Part shown: piece after piece, positions 1 to 7,759 of the stretch
Layout of the letters: every line of letters starts with the position of its first letter
Numbering within the stretch: the stretch's first letter is position 1
Source of the DNA: Lachnospiraceae bacterium
GTDB lineage: Bacteria > Bacillota > Clostridia > Lachnospirales > Lachnospiraceae
Assembly (NCBI GenBank): GCA_910575555.1
Contig: CAJTFX010000031.1
Coordinates: forward strand, 1-53,883
Reading direction: 5' to 3'
DNA length: 53,883 nt
Notes under the pieces: generated by a model
The model's input: the letters and a program-made list of their open reading frames with translations, nothing else
The model's database searches: none
What the model was told of the DNA's origin: nothing
Program-made: the position numbers and the translations under genes

Positions 1-152
1 GTGAAAAGTAAAAAAGAAAAAAGCAGGGCACAGGGATTTTATGGTTCAAAATAGGAACGTATTGACAGTTTAGTCTATAAGATTGAATCCAAGCTGCCCT
101 AAGAGAGCAAATATTAATTTAAGCGTCAGAGCTGGAAAGGAAGTATTGTAGT

Positions 153-180
153 GGTATTTACCTATAAAATGTGGTATACT
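153..180 (+). promoter_or_regulatory. Likely extended -10 promoter of the Fic module
   Basis: A TGG-TATACT extended -10 element lies at 172-180, about 30 bases before the antitoxin start. No good -35 hexamer is visible, as is usual for extended -10 promoters. The -10 match is seen directly; its use is inferred. Confidence 0.45.
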
Positions 181-211
181 AAGGATAATTGAATTGATTG
201 GAGGAGTTTAT

Positions 212-382
212 ATGACAGTAGAAGCAGCTTGGGATTACGCTATCGGCATGATTAAAGTTGACGGGCTTGAGCCCACAGAAGATTTCAAAAAATATATTGA
301 ACTGGAAAAAAACGGGCAGGCCACTACGGAAGATTTAAAGAAATACCTGGACAAAAAATATAAGGTAAAGCAGGATGCTTGA
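212..382 (+). CDS. VbhA-type antitoxin of a Fic toxin
   Basis: This 56-residue, acidic, helical protein starts MTVEAAWDYAIGM and precedes a Fic gene that it overlaps by 8 nt (375-382). VbhA-family antitoxins inhibit Fic AMP-transferases by placing a glutamate into the ATP site. The usual inhibitory motif is (S/T)xxxE(G/N), and the D-YAIGMI-KVDG-LEP segment is the region that carries it in this family, although I cannot assign the glutamate with certainty. The ATG at 212 is preferred over an upstream TTG at 194 because GGAGGAG at 200-206 is ideally spaced. Family membership is inferred from size, context and the N-terminal sequence. Confidence 0.75.
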   Translation: MTVEAAWDYAIGMIKVDGLEPTEDFKKYIELEKNGQATTEDLKKYLDKKYKVKQDA

Positions 383-1016
383 TCCATATGTATATCCCGG
401 AACTAATATCCTCATGAATATCTTAGACATTCATGATCGGCAGATGCTGGATGATGCAGAGGCAGATTATGTCTCCCTTCGTCTAAGAGAGCTCGCTGAG
501 AATCCATTAGAGGGGAGTTATGATGTCGGTCATTTTGCCAAAATGCATAAATATATCTTCCAGGATATTTACGAATGGGCTGGAAAAATCCGTACAATCA
601 ACATAGAAAAAGAGGAACCTGCACTAGGTGGTTTGTCCATAGAATATTCGGACAAATCAAAAATTGAGGGCGATTTGTCTGACGCCTTAAAGAAGATGGT
701 GTCACGTTCTTGGGCTAATCTATCTTTAGATGACAGGGCAAAATGTTTTTCAGAAGATTTAGCGGCAGTATGGAAAGTACATGGTTTTCGTGAAGGCAAT
801 ACCAGGCTTGCTGTGACCTTTTGTTGCCAGTTTATTGAGGCGCAAGGAATTCCCATTGACCGAACAATTTTTGAGAAACATAGCACGTACGTCCGGACTG
901 CGCTCGTTGCTTACTCAGCAGTATTCCACGATTTAGGGGATTTATCTAAGAAAGAATACTTGGAAAGAATCATCAGAGATTCTTTGGAACATGCGAAAAG
1001 TGAAAACACTGTGTAG
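375..1016 (+). CDS. Fic-domain toxin (protein AMPylase)
   Basis: The protein has 213 residues and the signature HGFREGNTR at 136-144, a variant of the HxFx(D/E)GNxR catalytic loop. The His is the general base and the Asn/Arg bind phosphates. Fic enzymes move AMP from ATP onto hydroxyls of target proteins, often DNA gyrase/topoisomerase IV in VbhT-like toxins. Pro after the catalytic His is replaced by Gly, and the second Gly of GNGR by Thr; the latter is common in this subfamily. Translation is coupled to the antitoxin by the overlap. A rho-independent terminator follows 13 bases later. Target unknown. Confidence 0.9.
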   Translation: MLDPYVYPGTNILMNILDIHDRQMLDDAEADYVSLRLRELAENPLEGSYDVGHFAKMHKYIFQDIYEWAGKIRTINIEKEEPALGGLSIEYSDKSKIEGDLSDALKKMVSRSWANLSLDDRAKCFSEDLAAVWKVHGFREGNTRLAVTFCCQFIEAQGIPIDRTIFEKHSTYVRTALVAYSAVFHDLGDLSKKEYLERIIRDSLEHAKSENTV

Positions 1017-1028
1017 GGAATAAAACTT

Positions 1029-1062
1029 TAAAAAGCCCGCGGAATCCCGCAGGCTTTTAATA
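1029..1062 (+). terminator. Rho-independent terminator after fic
   Basis: AAAAAGCCcGCGG and CCGCaGGCTTTT form a GC-rich stem followed by a T-run, directly after the Fic stop codon. The A-rich 5' side makes it potentially bidirectional, so it could also stop transcription arriving from the leftward serine recombinase operon. Confidence 0.8.
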
Positions 1063-1114
1063 CATAAGTTACTCACAGCCGGGCTGTGCATTGTTAAAGT
1101 GCTATTATGTTGTT

Positions 1115-2734
1115 TTAATTTATCCCTTTTTTGTTTTTTGGCATTTGTATCGGAATTCTCGTCCCATCCTGGAACAGGAATTCCAATGTTTTATCAGCAT
1201 ATACGGTCACGGATTCAATCATAGAGTTCCATAAATCATCGTCGAACTCATCCAAAATATCCCCGCATTCCCGCAGTTCATCCAGGCAACGGCGGATTTG
1301 CTCTTTCCTGCCCGACTGCCCTAGAATCTCTTTTTGTATGGCCTCGATTTCCTCCTCAGCCTTTTTACATTCTGTATCCAGCTCAGAAAAGCGCCGGTTG
1401 TATTCCTCCTGGTCTTGGATCTGCCTTGTGTTTTCTTCCATATAAAGGCGGAGATTATTCATCAGATGACTATGCTTGTTTTGGACTTCAGCCAGTTGCC
1501 TTTCTAATTTACTGGTATCAGCGAGCAGCGGCAGCATTTCCTCAAACCGGGCAATATACTGTTCTTTATTGCCGAGCATTCGATTAAACGCTTCCACGAA
1601 GGCTGCTTTGAGGGTTGGCTCGTCCAAATTTGGAGTGGAGCAGGCCGTTTTTTCTTCATATTTTTGGTTGCAACGCCAAATGTATTTACGGTGCTTGCTG
1701 TTGCTGTGCCAGACTTTCCGACCGTAATAACCACCACAGTCCCCACAGATAACCTTTGCCGTAAATGGGTTGCTGCGGTGCAGCTTATAACGTTCCGGTC
1801 TCCGCCGTTCAATCTCTTTTTGTACCAGGTCAAAAGTTGGCGGGTCAATGATTGCCGGGTGGGAATCCTTGATATAGTATTGCGGTATCTCGCCACAGTT
1901 TTTCTTGACGCGTTTGGTTAAGAAATCAGCAACGTAGGTTTTCTGGAGCAGGGCGTCGCCTTTATATTTCTCGTTTTGGAGAATGCTCATAATTGTCGAG
2001 ACACTCCACTTTTTCCTGCCCATTGGCGTTGGTATACCCTGTTTTGTGAGGTAGTCGGCAATCATCCGGACAGTCTGTCCTTCTAGAAACAGTTGATAAA
2101 TCTTGCGGATAATTTTCGCCTCGTCCTCCACAATCTCTAAGATACCATCCTCACCTTTCTTGTACCCAAGGAAGTGCTTATAGGCAAGGGAGAACTTCCC
2201 TTCCTCCATGCTGCGGCGCTTCCCCCAGGTAATGTTCTCGCTGATGGAGCGGCTTTCTTCCTGTGCCAAACTGCTCATAATCGTAATCATGACCTCGCCT
2301 TTGGCGTCTAAGGTGTAAATATTTTCCTTCTCAAAATATACTTCCACATTCCGTTCCTTTAGCTTGCGGACGGTCGTCAGAGTATCTACTGTATTGCGGG
2401 CAAAACGGCTGATAGATTTGGTGAGGATCAGGTCAATTTTGCCATCCAGTGCGTCTGCCACCATACGGTTAAACCCCTCACGTCTTTTGGTGTTCGTGCC
2501 GGAGATTCCTTCGTCTGCGTATAGGCCGACAAATTCCCATTCCGGGTTGCTTTGGATATGGCGGGTATAAAAGTCAACCTGTGCCTCATAACTGGACTGC
2601 TGTTCGTCTGAATCTGTAGACACACGGGCATAAGCCGCTACGCGCCGTTTTTGCTGCATCGTTGCATCTATGGCATTTTGGCGCAGGCTGGCGCGGCTCT
2701 CTATCTTTTGGACTTTTCTTGTAAATGTCGGCAT
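1115..2734 (-). CDS. Large serine recombinase (first of tandem pair)
   Basis: This 539-residue protein cuts and rejoins DNA through a covalent Ser intermediate. The resolvase domain starts near residue 30 with YARVST (catalytic Ser39) and contains the SRFARN and AQEESRS motifs. A Recombinase domain follows (about 190-290), then a zinc ribbon (CGDCG near 335, further Cys downstream) and a C-terminal coiled coil (about 400-490) that controls synapsis directionality. Its start lies inside the end of the next recombinase gene (34-nt overlap, different frame), so the two are translationally coupled. Tandem large serine recombinases typically catalyse excision/integration at the end of Clostridial integrative elements. 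Full length, all key motifs present. Confidence 0.93.
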   Translation of the reverse strand: MPTFTRKVQKIESRASLRQNAIDATMQQKRRVAAYARVSTDSDEQQSSYEAQVDFYTRHIQSNPEWEFVGLYADEGISGTNTKRREGFNRMVADALDGKIDLILTKSISRFARNTVDTLTTVRKLKERNVEVYFEKENIYTLDAKGEVMITIMSSLAQEESRSISENITWGKRRSMEEGKFSLAYKHFLGYKKGEDGILEIVEDEAKIIRKIYQLFLEGQTVRMIADYLTKQGIPTPMGRKKWSVSTIMSILQNEKYKGDALLQKTYVADFLTKRVKKNCGEIPQYYIKDSHPAIIDPPTFDLVQKEIERRRPERYKLHRSNPFTAKVICGDCGGYYGRKVWHSNSKHRKYIWRCNQKYEEKTACSTPNLDEPTLKAAFVEAFNRMLGNKEQYIARFEEMLPLLADTSKLERQLAEVQNKHSHLMNNLRLYMEENTRQIQDQEEYNRRFSELDTECKKAEEEIEAIQKEILGQSGRKEQIRRCLDELRECGDILDEFDDDLWNSMIESVTVYADKTLEFLFQDGTRIPIQMPKNKKGIN

Positions 2735-4074
2735 TCTTTCTCATCCCCTTTCCTTTTTTGCCTGATAAGCTCCAGCTGACGTTCCCGCGCTTTCTGTCTC
2801 ATTTCCGGCGTCCAGCTTTCCCGGCGGGATGGATGCCGCCAGTGGACGCTTTCCATATGGCCGTCGTGGAAAACGTAGACCAGACAGTTGTGCTCCGGCA
2901 CTAATATCTCCTCAATATCCCGGATCAGTTCCTCCCGTCCCCAGCCGTCATGTCCCAAGACCTCGGAAGTCTTAGCAATGAGTATGTCCTCCGGGATCCG
3001 CTGCGACGGGCATTCGGATTTTCCATAAACATGGAAAGTGGAACATACCCATTGCGGTTTCTTGGCGTACTTCTTACCGGAGGCGGTCAATTTGCGGGAA
3101 AAATGTCTGCCGCATAAGCCGCAGCGGATCATCCCCGTAAACAAATATGGGGAGGCGGGCCTTGCCGTATGCGGGCGTGAATGTTCTGCCGACCGCCGCT
3201 CCAGCTCATCCTGCACCCTCCGGAAGGTTTCCCTGTCGATGATGGCTTCATGGCTGTCTTCCACATAATACATGGGCAGTTCGCCGTGGTTTATCATCTT
3301 CTTTTTAGTGATATGGTCGGATTTGTAAGTTTTTTGGAGCAGAAGATTGCCGGTATAGGTTTCCCGCTGCAGGACGCCGCGGATGGCGCTCTTGCTCCAT
3401 AAATTCCCTCGCCTGGTTGGGACGCCCTCCCGGTTCAGCTTCTTAGCAATGGGTGCGATGCCCATGCCGCTGAGAAAGTCGTTAAAGATTTGTTTTACAA
3501 TCTCCGCTTCTTCCGGCACCACCTGCAGCATACCGTCCTTGAAACGGTATCCAAACAATCCGCCGCCCGTAGGAATTCCACGCTCGAAGTTCTTGCGGAT
3601 GCGCCACTTGACGTTTTCCGAGGCGGATCGGCTTTCCTCCTGGGCAAAGGAAGCCAGCAGTGTCAGCATCAGCTCGCCGTCCGTGCTTAATGTGTGGATG
3701 TTCTCTTTCTCAAAATATATGTCAATCTCCAGCGTTTTAAGCTCACGGGCAGTCTCCAACAGTGTTACCGTGTTTCGCGCCAGCCGGGTAATGGATTTTA
3801 CAATTACCATGTCGATTTTCCCTGCCCGGCAGTCGGAAAGCAGTTTTTGGAACTGTGGGCGGTTTTCTTTCGTGCCGGTCATTGCTTCATCGGCATAAAT
3901 TCCAGCCAGCTCCCAGTCGCCCCGGCTTCCTATATAATTGTTGTAGTAGCTGATTTGGGCGGATAAGGAATGCAGCTGTGCGTCCTTGCCGGACGATACG
4001 CGCGCATAGGCAGCGACACGTTTACGTTTGACGGGCTGCGTGTTTGTGCCCTCTATTTTTGTTATTTCTCTCAT
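2701..4074 (-). CDS. Large serine recombinase (second of tandem pair)
   Basis: The 457-residue protein has a resolvase domain with YARVSS (Ser27 as likely nucleophile), the ITRLARN and AQEESRS motifs, a Recombinase domain, and a zinc ribbon beginning CGLCG. It lacks the long C-terminal coiled coil of its neighbour and instead has a short Arg/Lys-rich tail. The ATG at 4074 is chosen over an upstream ATG at 4113 because GGAGG sits at perfect spacing. It leads the two-gene recombinase operon and probably acts together with the product of 1115-2734, since family members in tandem are often both required. Confidence 0.92.
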   Translation of the reverse strand: MREITKIEGTNTQPVKRKRVAAYARVSSGKDAQLHSLSAQISYYNNYIGSRGDWELAGIYADEAMTGTKENRPQFQKLLSDCRAGKIDMVIVKSITRLARNTVTLLETARELKTLEIDIYFEKENIHTLSTDGELMLTLLASFAQEESRSASENVKWRIRKNFERGIPTGGGLFGYRFKDGMLQVVPEEAEIVKQIFNDFLSGMGIAPIAKKLNREGVPTRRGNLWSKSAIRGVLQRETYTGNLLLQKTYKSDHITKKKMINHGELPMYYVEDSHEAIIDRETFRRVQDELERRSAEHSRPHTARPASPYLFTGMIRCGLCGRHFSRKLTASGKKYAKKPQWVCSTFHVYGKSECPSQRIPEDILIAKTSEVLGHDGWGREELIRDIEEILVPEHNCLVYVFHDGHMESVHWRHPSRRESWTPEMRQKARERQLELIRQKRKGDEKECRHLQEKSKR

Positions 4075-4188
4075 AATACCTCCGTTCCTGGCATCCCCTG
4101 TTACATCTATCACTCACATTGGCATAAAAAGCAAGTGTCATTTTTAATAAAAGGGGCTGCCATGGTGGCATGCCCACCGTAAAGTTCA

Positions 4189-4210
4189 GGGAGCCCCATG
4201 AGAGGCTCCC
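4189..4210 (-). terminator. GC-rich hairpin between cargo operon and recombinases
   Basis: GGGAGCC and GGCTCCC form a perfect 7-bp stem just downstream of the leftward DUF4314 gene. No clear T-run follows, so it may be a weak terminator or an mRNA-stabilising hairpin. A second small stem (GGTGG/CCACC) lies at about 4164-4178. Confidence 0.45.
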
Positions 4211-4221
4211 CCGTTAATGTG

Positions 4222-4452
4222 CTACAGTTTCCTCACCCGGTCGACGCCATATACGACACCAAGCCCGGAACCGCAGTCCCAGTCCACGAACACCGTCGCG
4301 GTGTCGTCAACTGAGCGGACTGTGCCTTTATCGCCAGGTTTGAGGCGGCTGTAAGGATCATCCATCTGAACCAGTTCCACCCGTGTGCCTTCGGGGTACA
4401 TTTTCCGTACCCGTTCGACGGCTTCCCGGCTGGGAAATCTGCTATTTGCCAT
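4222..4452 (-). CDS. DUF4314-like small protein
   Basis: A 76-residue protein starting MANSRFPSREAVERVRK, with a beta-rich core (GTRVELVQMDDPYSRLKPGD-KGTV) that resembles an SH3-like barrel. The family is common on Clostridial conjugative elements and phages and has no established activity. ATG 4452 has GGGAGGTG upstream; a longer reading from 4500 is rejected. It overlaps the end of the preceding gene by 11 nt, which indicates one operon running from about 12.8 kb to 4.2 kb. Confidence 0.7.
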   Translation of the reverse strand: MANSRFPSREAVERVRKMYPEGTRVELVQMDDPYSRLKPGDKGTVRSVDDTATVFVDWDCGSGLGVVYGVDRVRKL

Positions 4453-5305
4453 AAGTTTCACCTCCCGCGTCTTCTTCCTGTGTCCCATATCCTGCGGCAT
4501 CCTCTTCTTCCAGCGGAAAGGTAAGCTCCTGCGCGGTCACAAGTGCCGCTTCTGCCAAATTTGGCGGGATTGCAGCATCATTACATTCCGGGCGGTGGCC
4601 GGATTTCCAGCTGCTGTTGCCGGTAAGGTTCCTCAGCAGGATTTTGCGGGCAGTTTTATACTCATTCCCGATAAAACCTAAGCGGATCAGAAACAGGCGC
4701 ATGGTAAACTTAGCGTTCTCAATCGGTTTTTCTACCGCCGTTACCCGTTTCTGCGTCTTCGCCATTTTGCAGATGGCGGCGATTAAGCGGTTGTAGGCGT
4801 CAGCTTCACCGTCAATACTATGGAGAGTGAACCATGGGAAAGCAATCTTGCCGTCAAGCTCTATGATTGATAGGTCGTCCGTTTCCAGCGCTTGTTTAAG
4901 TAAGGTTGCTTTGCTGGCAACGATTTTCTTTAGATTTTCCCGCATTTCCGGGGTAAATCCCGTGTCGGGAATCTCGATTGTCAGTTTGCCCGGTGCGTTA
5001 GTATTTGGCTCTGTATCAGGCACATTCTCATCTGCATCAGATGCTTCTGCCATATTGTCTATGGCTACCCTTTCTGCCTCGAAACCCCGTTCCTGTAAAT
5101 CGCTAACGAGTACCGCTGCAAAATCAGGATGGATATCACTGCCATGTGACAGCACGCCGTTTCTGTCTACGGTATAATCACCAATGATGTAGGAGAAACT
5201 GGGTGCGCACTGGTAGACAGCAGGTTTATCCAGTATTTGGCTGATAGCCTCAATCAGCGGTTTTCTATCGCTGCCGTGGAGATTGTAATTATATTGGAAG
5301 TTCAT
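4442..5305 (-). CDS. ICE cargo 'virulence'-type protein
   Basis: A 287-residue protein of the type annotated as virulence-related on Firmicutes integrative elements; molecular function unknown. The middle is acidic and low-complexity. The C-terminal half carries a helical block (about 200-245) with LIRLGFIGNEYKTARKIL. The amidoligase encoded two genes upstream ends in a clearly similar block (LNRIGFIGDEFKSCREHL), so the two proteins share a C-terminal module. ATG 5305 is preferred because AAAGGAG precedes it; an upstream reading from 5407 lacks one. It probably works with the amidoligase/GGCT pair, by association only. Confidence 0.6.
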   Translation of the reverse strand: MNFQYNYNLHGSDRKPLIEAISQILDKPAVYQCAPSFSYIIGDYTVDRNGVLSHGSDIHPDFAAVLVSDLQERGFEAERVAIDNMAEASDADENVPDTEPNTNAPGKLTIEIPDTGFTPEMRENLKKIVASKATLLKQALETDDLSIIELDGKIAFPWFTLHSIDGEADAYNRLIAAICKMAKTQKRVTAVEKPIENAKFTMRLFLIRLGFIGNEYKTARKILLRNLTGNSSWKSGHRPECNDAAIPPNLAEAALVTAQELTFPLEEEDAAGYGTQEEDAGGETYGK

Positions 5306-5403
5306 ATTATTTGCTCCTTTCGTTTGGCTGTACACACATCTATCACTCAGACCGCCGATTCCGGCAAGTCTTGTTTTGTCATAACAATATGGAATAATGT
5401 GTG

Positions 5404-5592
5404 TCATTCTGCTTCCGGGGCTTCGCCGGTAAAGAGATAATTAACATATTCTTCCTGGTGCTCTTCCAAATAAATGACTAACTCATAGTAATTCTCACGG
5501 TTAGCGATCCACTGTACCATGCGGGTGTCCAGCATATTGGTTTCCCCACTTTGCCGGACAGCCTCAATCTGTTCCTTAATTCTTTCTGTCAT
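5404..5592 (-). CDS. DUF5049-like small protein
   Basis: A 62-residue protein (MTERIKEQIEAVRQSGETNML). The same fold and motif (IKxQIxxVRxSxETNMxD plus IANRExxYELVxYL) form the N-terminal third of the 173-residue protein at 9103-9624, so the window has two paralogues. Start 5592 has GGGGGTGA upstream and overlaps the gamma-glutamylcyclotransferase gene by 17 nt. Function unknown; the family is confined to mobile elements as far as I know. Confidence 0.65.
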   Translation of the reverse strand: MTERIKEQIEAVRQSGETNMLDTRMVQWIANRENYYELVIYLEEHQEEYVNYLFTGEAPEAE

Positions 5593-6088
5593 ACGTCTCA
5601 CCCCCTTCGTACTTTTCTGCCAGATATGCTTCCCAAACCGAATCAAGCACGGCATGTCGCAGAATTTTGGCGTCAAAGCCAGCATCTTCATAGCCTTGTA
5701 GGATTGTATCAAAATAACTGCGCGACGGCGTGTCATAGGGATGCAAAGCTTCGTTCATGATATAAGCCATTGCCCGGATCCGTTTGCCGTCCACCGTCAT
5801 TTTTAGTGTTTCTTTACGGTAGAGGTGCGGAAAGCCTTCATAAATGTCGAGGTTATGCTCGTCATTTGGCTGTAACCGCCAAATGAGGATGGGAACTTTG
5901 CTACCTCGGCGTTTCTCAATCGTGGCTACGGCAGTGCCTTTGCCACGAAACATCAGGCGGTGATTCTGTAAATAAGTTGCTTTTACAACCTCTGCTGTCG
6001 GGCAGCGTTTTGCCATCTGCCCCAGGTTGAGGTTGGATCCATAGGCAATATAGAACCTGTCTTTTGCTGCATTGTTACTTTTACTCAT
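5576..6088 (-). CDS. Gamma-glutamylcyclotransferase-like (AIG2 fold)
   Basis: A 170-residue protein with the YGSNLN signature at 16-21 that binds the gamma-glutamyl moiety in GGCT/AIG2 enzymes. These cleave gamma-glutamyl-amine bonds, releasing 5-oxoproline. The gene directly follows and slightly overlaps an amidoligase gene, whose family forms amide bonds. The pairing of a bond-making and a bond-breaking enzyme is a recognised genomic theme, proposed to make or edit a glutamyl-conjugate on protein or small-molecule substrates. Substrate here unknown. Confidence 0.8.
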   Translation of the reverse strand: MSKSNNAAKDRFYIAYGSNLNLGQMAKRCPTAEVVKATYLQNHRLMFRGKGTAVATIEKRRGSKVPILIWRLQPNDEHNLDIYEGFPHLYRKETLKMTVDGKRIRAMAYIMNEALHPYDTPSRSYFDTILQGYEDAGFDAKILRHAVLDSVWEAYLAEKYEGGETYDRKN

Positions 6089-7041
6089 ATGTTTTGTCCT
6101 CCATTCTCAATATTCATGGCGCCAATATGGCTCCTGACATTCTCCCTGGAACCGTACCGCCAGGCGGCATTGCCGTCCAGGTGCTGGTAGAGATGCTCCC
6201 GGCAGCTCTTGAACTCGTCGCCGATAAAACCGATGCGGTTCAGCCAAACCCGCATGGCGAACTTCTCATTTTCTTCCTGCACCTTGCGGTAGCTGGCGCT
6301 TTTCTGTGTCAACGCCTGATGGTTCAGGGCGAGTGCCAGCACGATATATGCCCGGATTTTCCCGGCATGGAGCGTGCTGTTGAAGCCCCGAAGTTCCACA
6401 GTATGGTTGCCATGGAAGAAGCTGTGCAAATTGAGAAAATGATAGCGGCTGGTGTGGTAGTGGCCGCTTCGGCTTCCCGTATAGTTCTCATACCAAATGG
6501 ATTCTATCTGTGGGAACGTCCTTGGCTTTACCTGGTTCATCCGTTCTACCAAAATAGCGTCCATTTTCTTGCAGTAACGCATCCGCTCCGGCGCAATCTG
6601 AAGTGACTTATAGAGCAGGTCGTTGTGCGCATAGATAATGTTGATGAAGTTGCGGATGCTTCTAGGGGTATGGTTGGCTCCGTCGAGATGGATATGGATA
6701 CCGCAGGACTTGTTCGCAAATCCGCCGGCTTTCCTGAGCCTCCTTGCCAAAGCCTGCACCCGGTCAATATCCTCCCGGTAAAGCAGGATGGGGCTGACCA
6801 GCTCCACGCTGTAACTGTCATCAGCGGAGACAGTCCTGCGCCCTTCTTTTTTCTGACAATGCAGGCTGCCATCGTACATCACTTTCCAAACACGCCCATC
6901 CGGAGCAGTTATTTTGTGGGTATCATAATAATCCCCGGCAGTGACAGTCGTGCCACCTAAGTAATGCTCGGCAACTTCTGCTGCTTTTTGCCTGGTAATC
7001 CCAGTGAACTCAATTTCCAGGCCGAATCTTTTCGTAAACAT
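6085..7041 (-). CDS. Amidoligase (glutamine-synthetase-like fold)
   Basis: A 318-residue protein. The opening FGLEIEFTG (6-14) is the first metal-binding Glu pair of the amidoligase_2 family, and CGIHIHLDG near 135 is the conserved GxHxH segment. The family uses ATP and Mg to ligate an amine to a carboxylate. The C-terminal 60 residues match a block in the virulence-type protein at 4442-5305. ATG 7041 is used because GGAGGG lies just upstream; the upstream extension to 7119 has no RBS. It overlaps the GGCT gene by 4 nt, so they are translationally coupled. Confidence 0.85.
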   Translation of the reverse strand: MFTKRFGLEIEFTGITRQKAAEVAEHYLGGTTVTAGDYYDTHKITAPDGRVWKVMYDGSLHCQKKEGRRTVSADDSYSVELVSPILLYREDIDRVQALARRLRKAGGFANKSCGIHIHLDGANHTPRSIRNFINIIYAHNDLLYKSLQIAPERMRYCKKMDAILVERMNQVKPRTFPQIESIWYENYTGSRSGHYHTSRYHFLNLHSFFHGNHTVELRGFNSTLHAGKIRAYIVLALALNHQALTQKSASYRKVQEENEKFAMRVWLNRIGFIGDEFKSCREHLYQHLDGNAAWRYGSRENVRSHIGAMNIENGGQNI

Positions 7042-7145
7042 TTGCCCTCCTTTCCTGCGGCTGTTGGAGCGCGGAATGGGGGCGGCTGTGGTGCGCCCCC
7101 AAACTTGGCTGCGCACCATGCCGCGATGTTTACTTATTTTCTATG

Positions 7146-7367
7146 TTACCTGTCTAAATCCTCCTTTCCCGGAACTTTTTCCGTGAGATTGTTTAGCGCC
7201 GGGCTGAACCCTGCTGCGGAACCGGATGCCGGACGGTATTTTTTCTGTATCTCTTCCGTCAGCTTATGGTGTTCTGCATCGGTAATCAGCCCGCGCTTAT
7301 GAAGATGGCCGGCGATGGCAAGCATCGCGCCATATTGCTTTATCTGTTCAAAATGTGCTTTATCCAT
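7146..7367 (-). CDS. SHOCT-like small protein
   Basis: A 73-residue protein. The central segment GHLHKRGLITDAEHHKLTEE resembles the SHOCT helix-loop-helix, which is usually a C-terminal oligomerisation or nucleic-acid-binding tail. The start at 7367 overlaps the stop codon of the upstream HTH gene (TAATG), which favours this ATG over a start at 7472. No independent function can be given. Confidence 0.55.
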   Translation of the reverse strand: MDKAHFEQIKQYGAMLAIAGHLHKRGLITDAEHHKLTEEIQKKYRPASGSAAGFSPALNNLTEKVPGKEDLDR

Positions 7368-7759
7368 TACGGCAATCCCTCCCCATAGCGGCTGAGACGG
7401 TAACATTCCCTGCCGCAAAATTGCTTTTTCTTGTTCCCGAAGCTGACGAATTCTTTTCCGCAGCAATAGCAAATCAGACGGTATGGCTGCCTGCTACGGA
7501 AATGGTTCCACCACTGGTAACGGCACCGGTTGCTGCAAAAAATCTTGCGTCCGCCACCCGTGGGGTGCGATAATGGCTTGCCGCAATTTTTACATAAACC
7601 GGTTTCCGCACCGTTGCTAAGTGGGGCATGGACGCCATTGCGGTAGCAAATGGATTTTACAGTATTGGGAGATAAGGAGAAAAAATCTGCAATTTCCGCA
7701 TACGATGCGCCATCCTCCCGCATTTTTAGTATTGCCTGTTTGGTTTTGGGATCAGTCAT
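7367..7759 (-). CDS. HTH plus zinc-ribbon regulator-like protein
   Basis: A 130-residue protein. Residues 5-40 (KTKQAILKMREDGASYAEIA and following) form a sigma-70 region 4/Hin-like helix-turn-helix. It is followed by two Cys4 knuckles (CKNCGKPL...CSNRC and CYCCGKEF...CGREC) typical of DNA-binding zinc ribbons. The architecture is frequent on Clostridial integrative elements, where it is annotated as a sigma-like or HTH protein. It is translationally coupled to both neighbours, the cytosine methyltransferase (4-nt overlap) and the SHOCT gene. A DNA-binding role is likely; targets are unknown. Confidence 0.7.
   Translation of the reverse strand: MTDPKTKQAILKMREDGASYAEIADFFSLSPNTVKSICYRNGVHAPLSNGAETGLCKNCGKPLSHPTGGGRKIFCSNRCRYQWWNHFRSRQPYRLICYCCGKEFVSFGNKKKQFCGRECYRLSRYGEGLP

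Noticed and set aside
6064-6606. 180-codon plus-strand frame opposite the amidoligase gene
   Set aside because: Shadow of a gene with clear motifs on the other strand.
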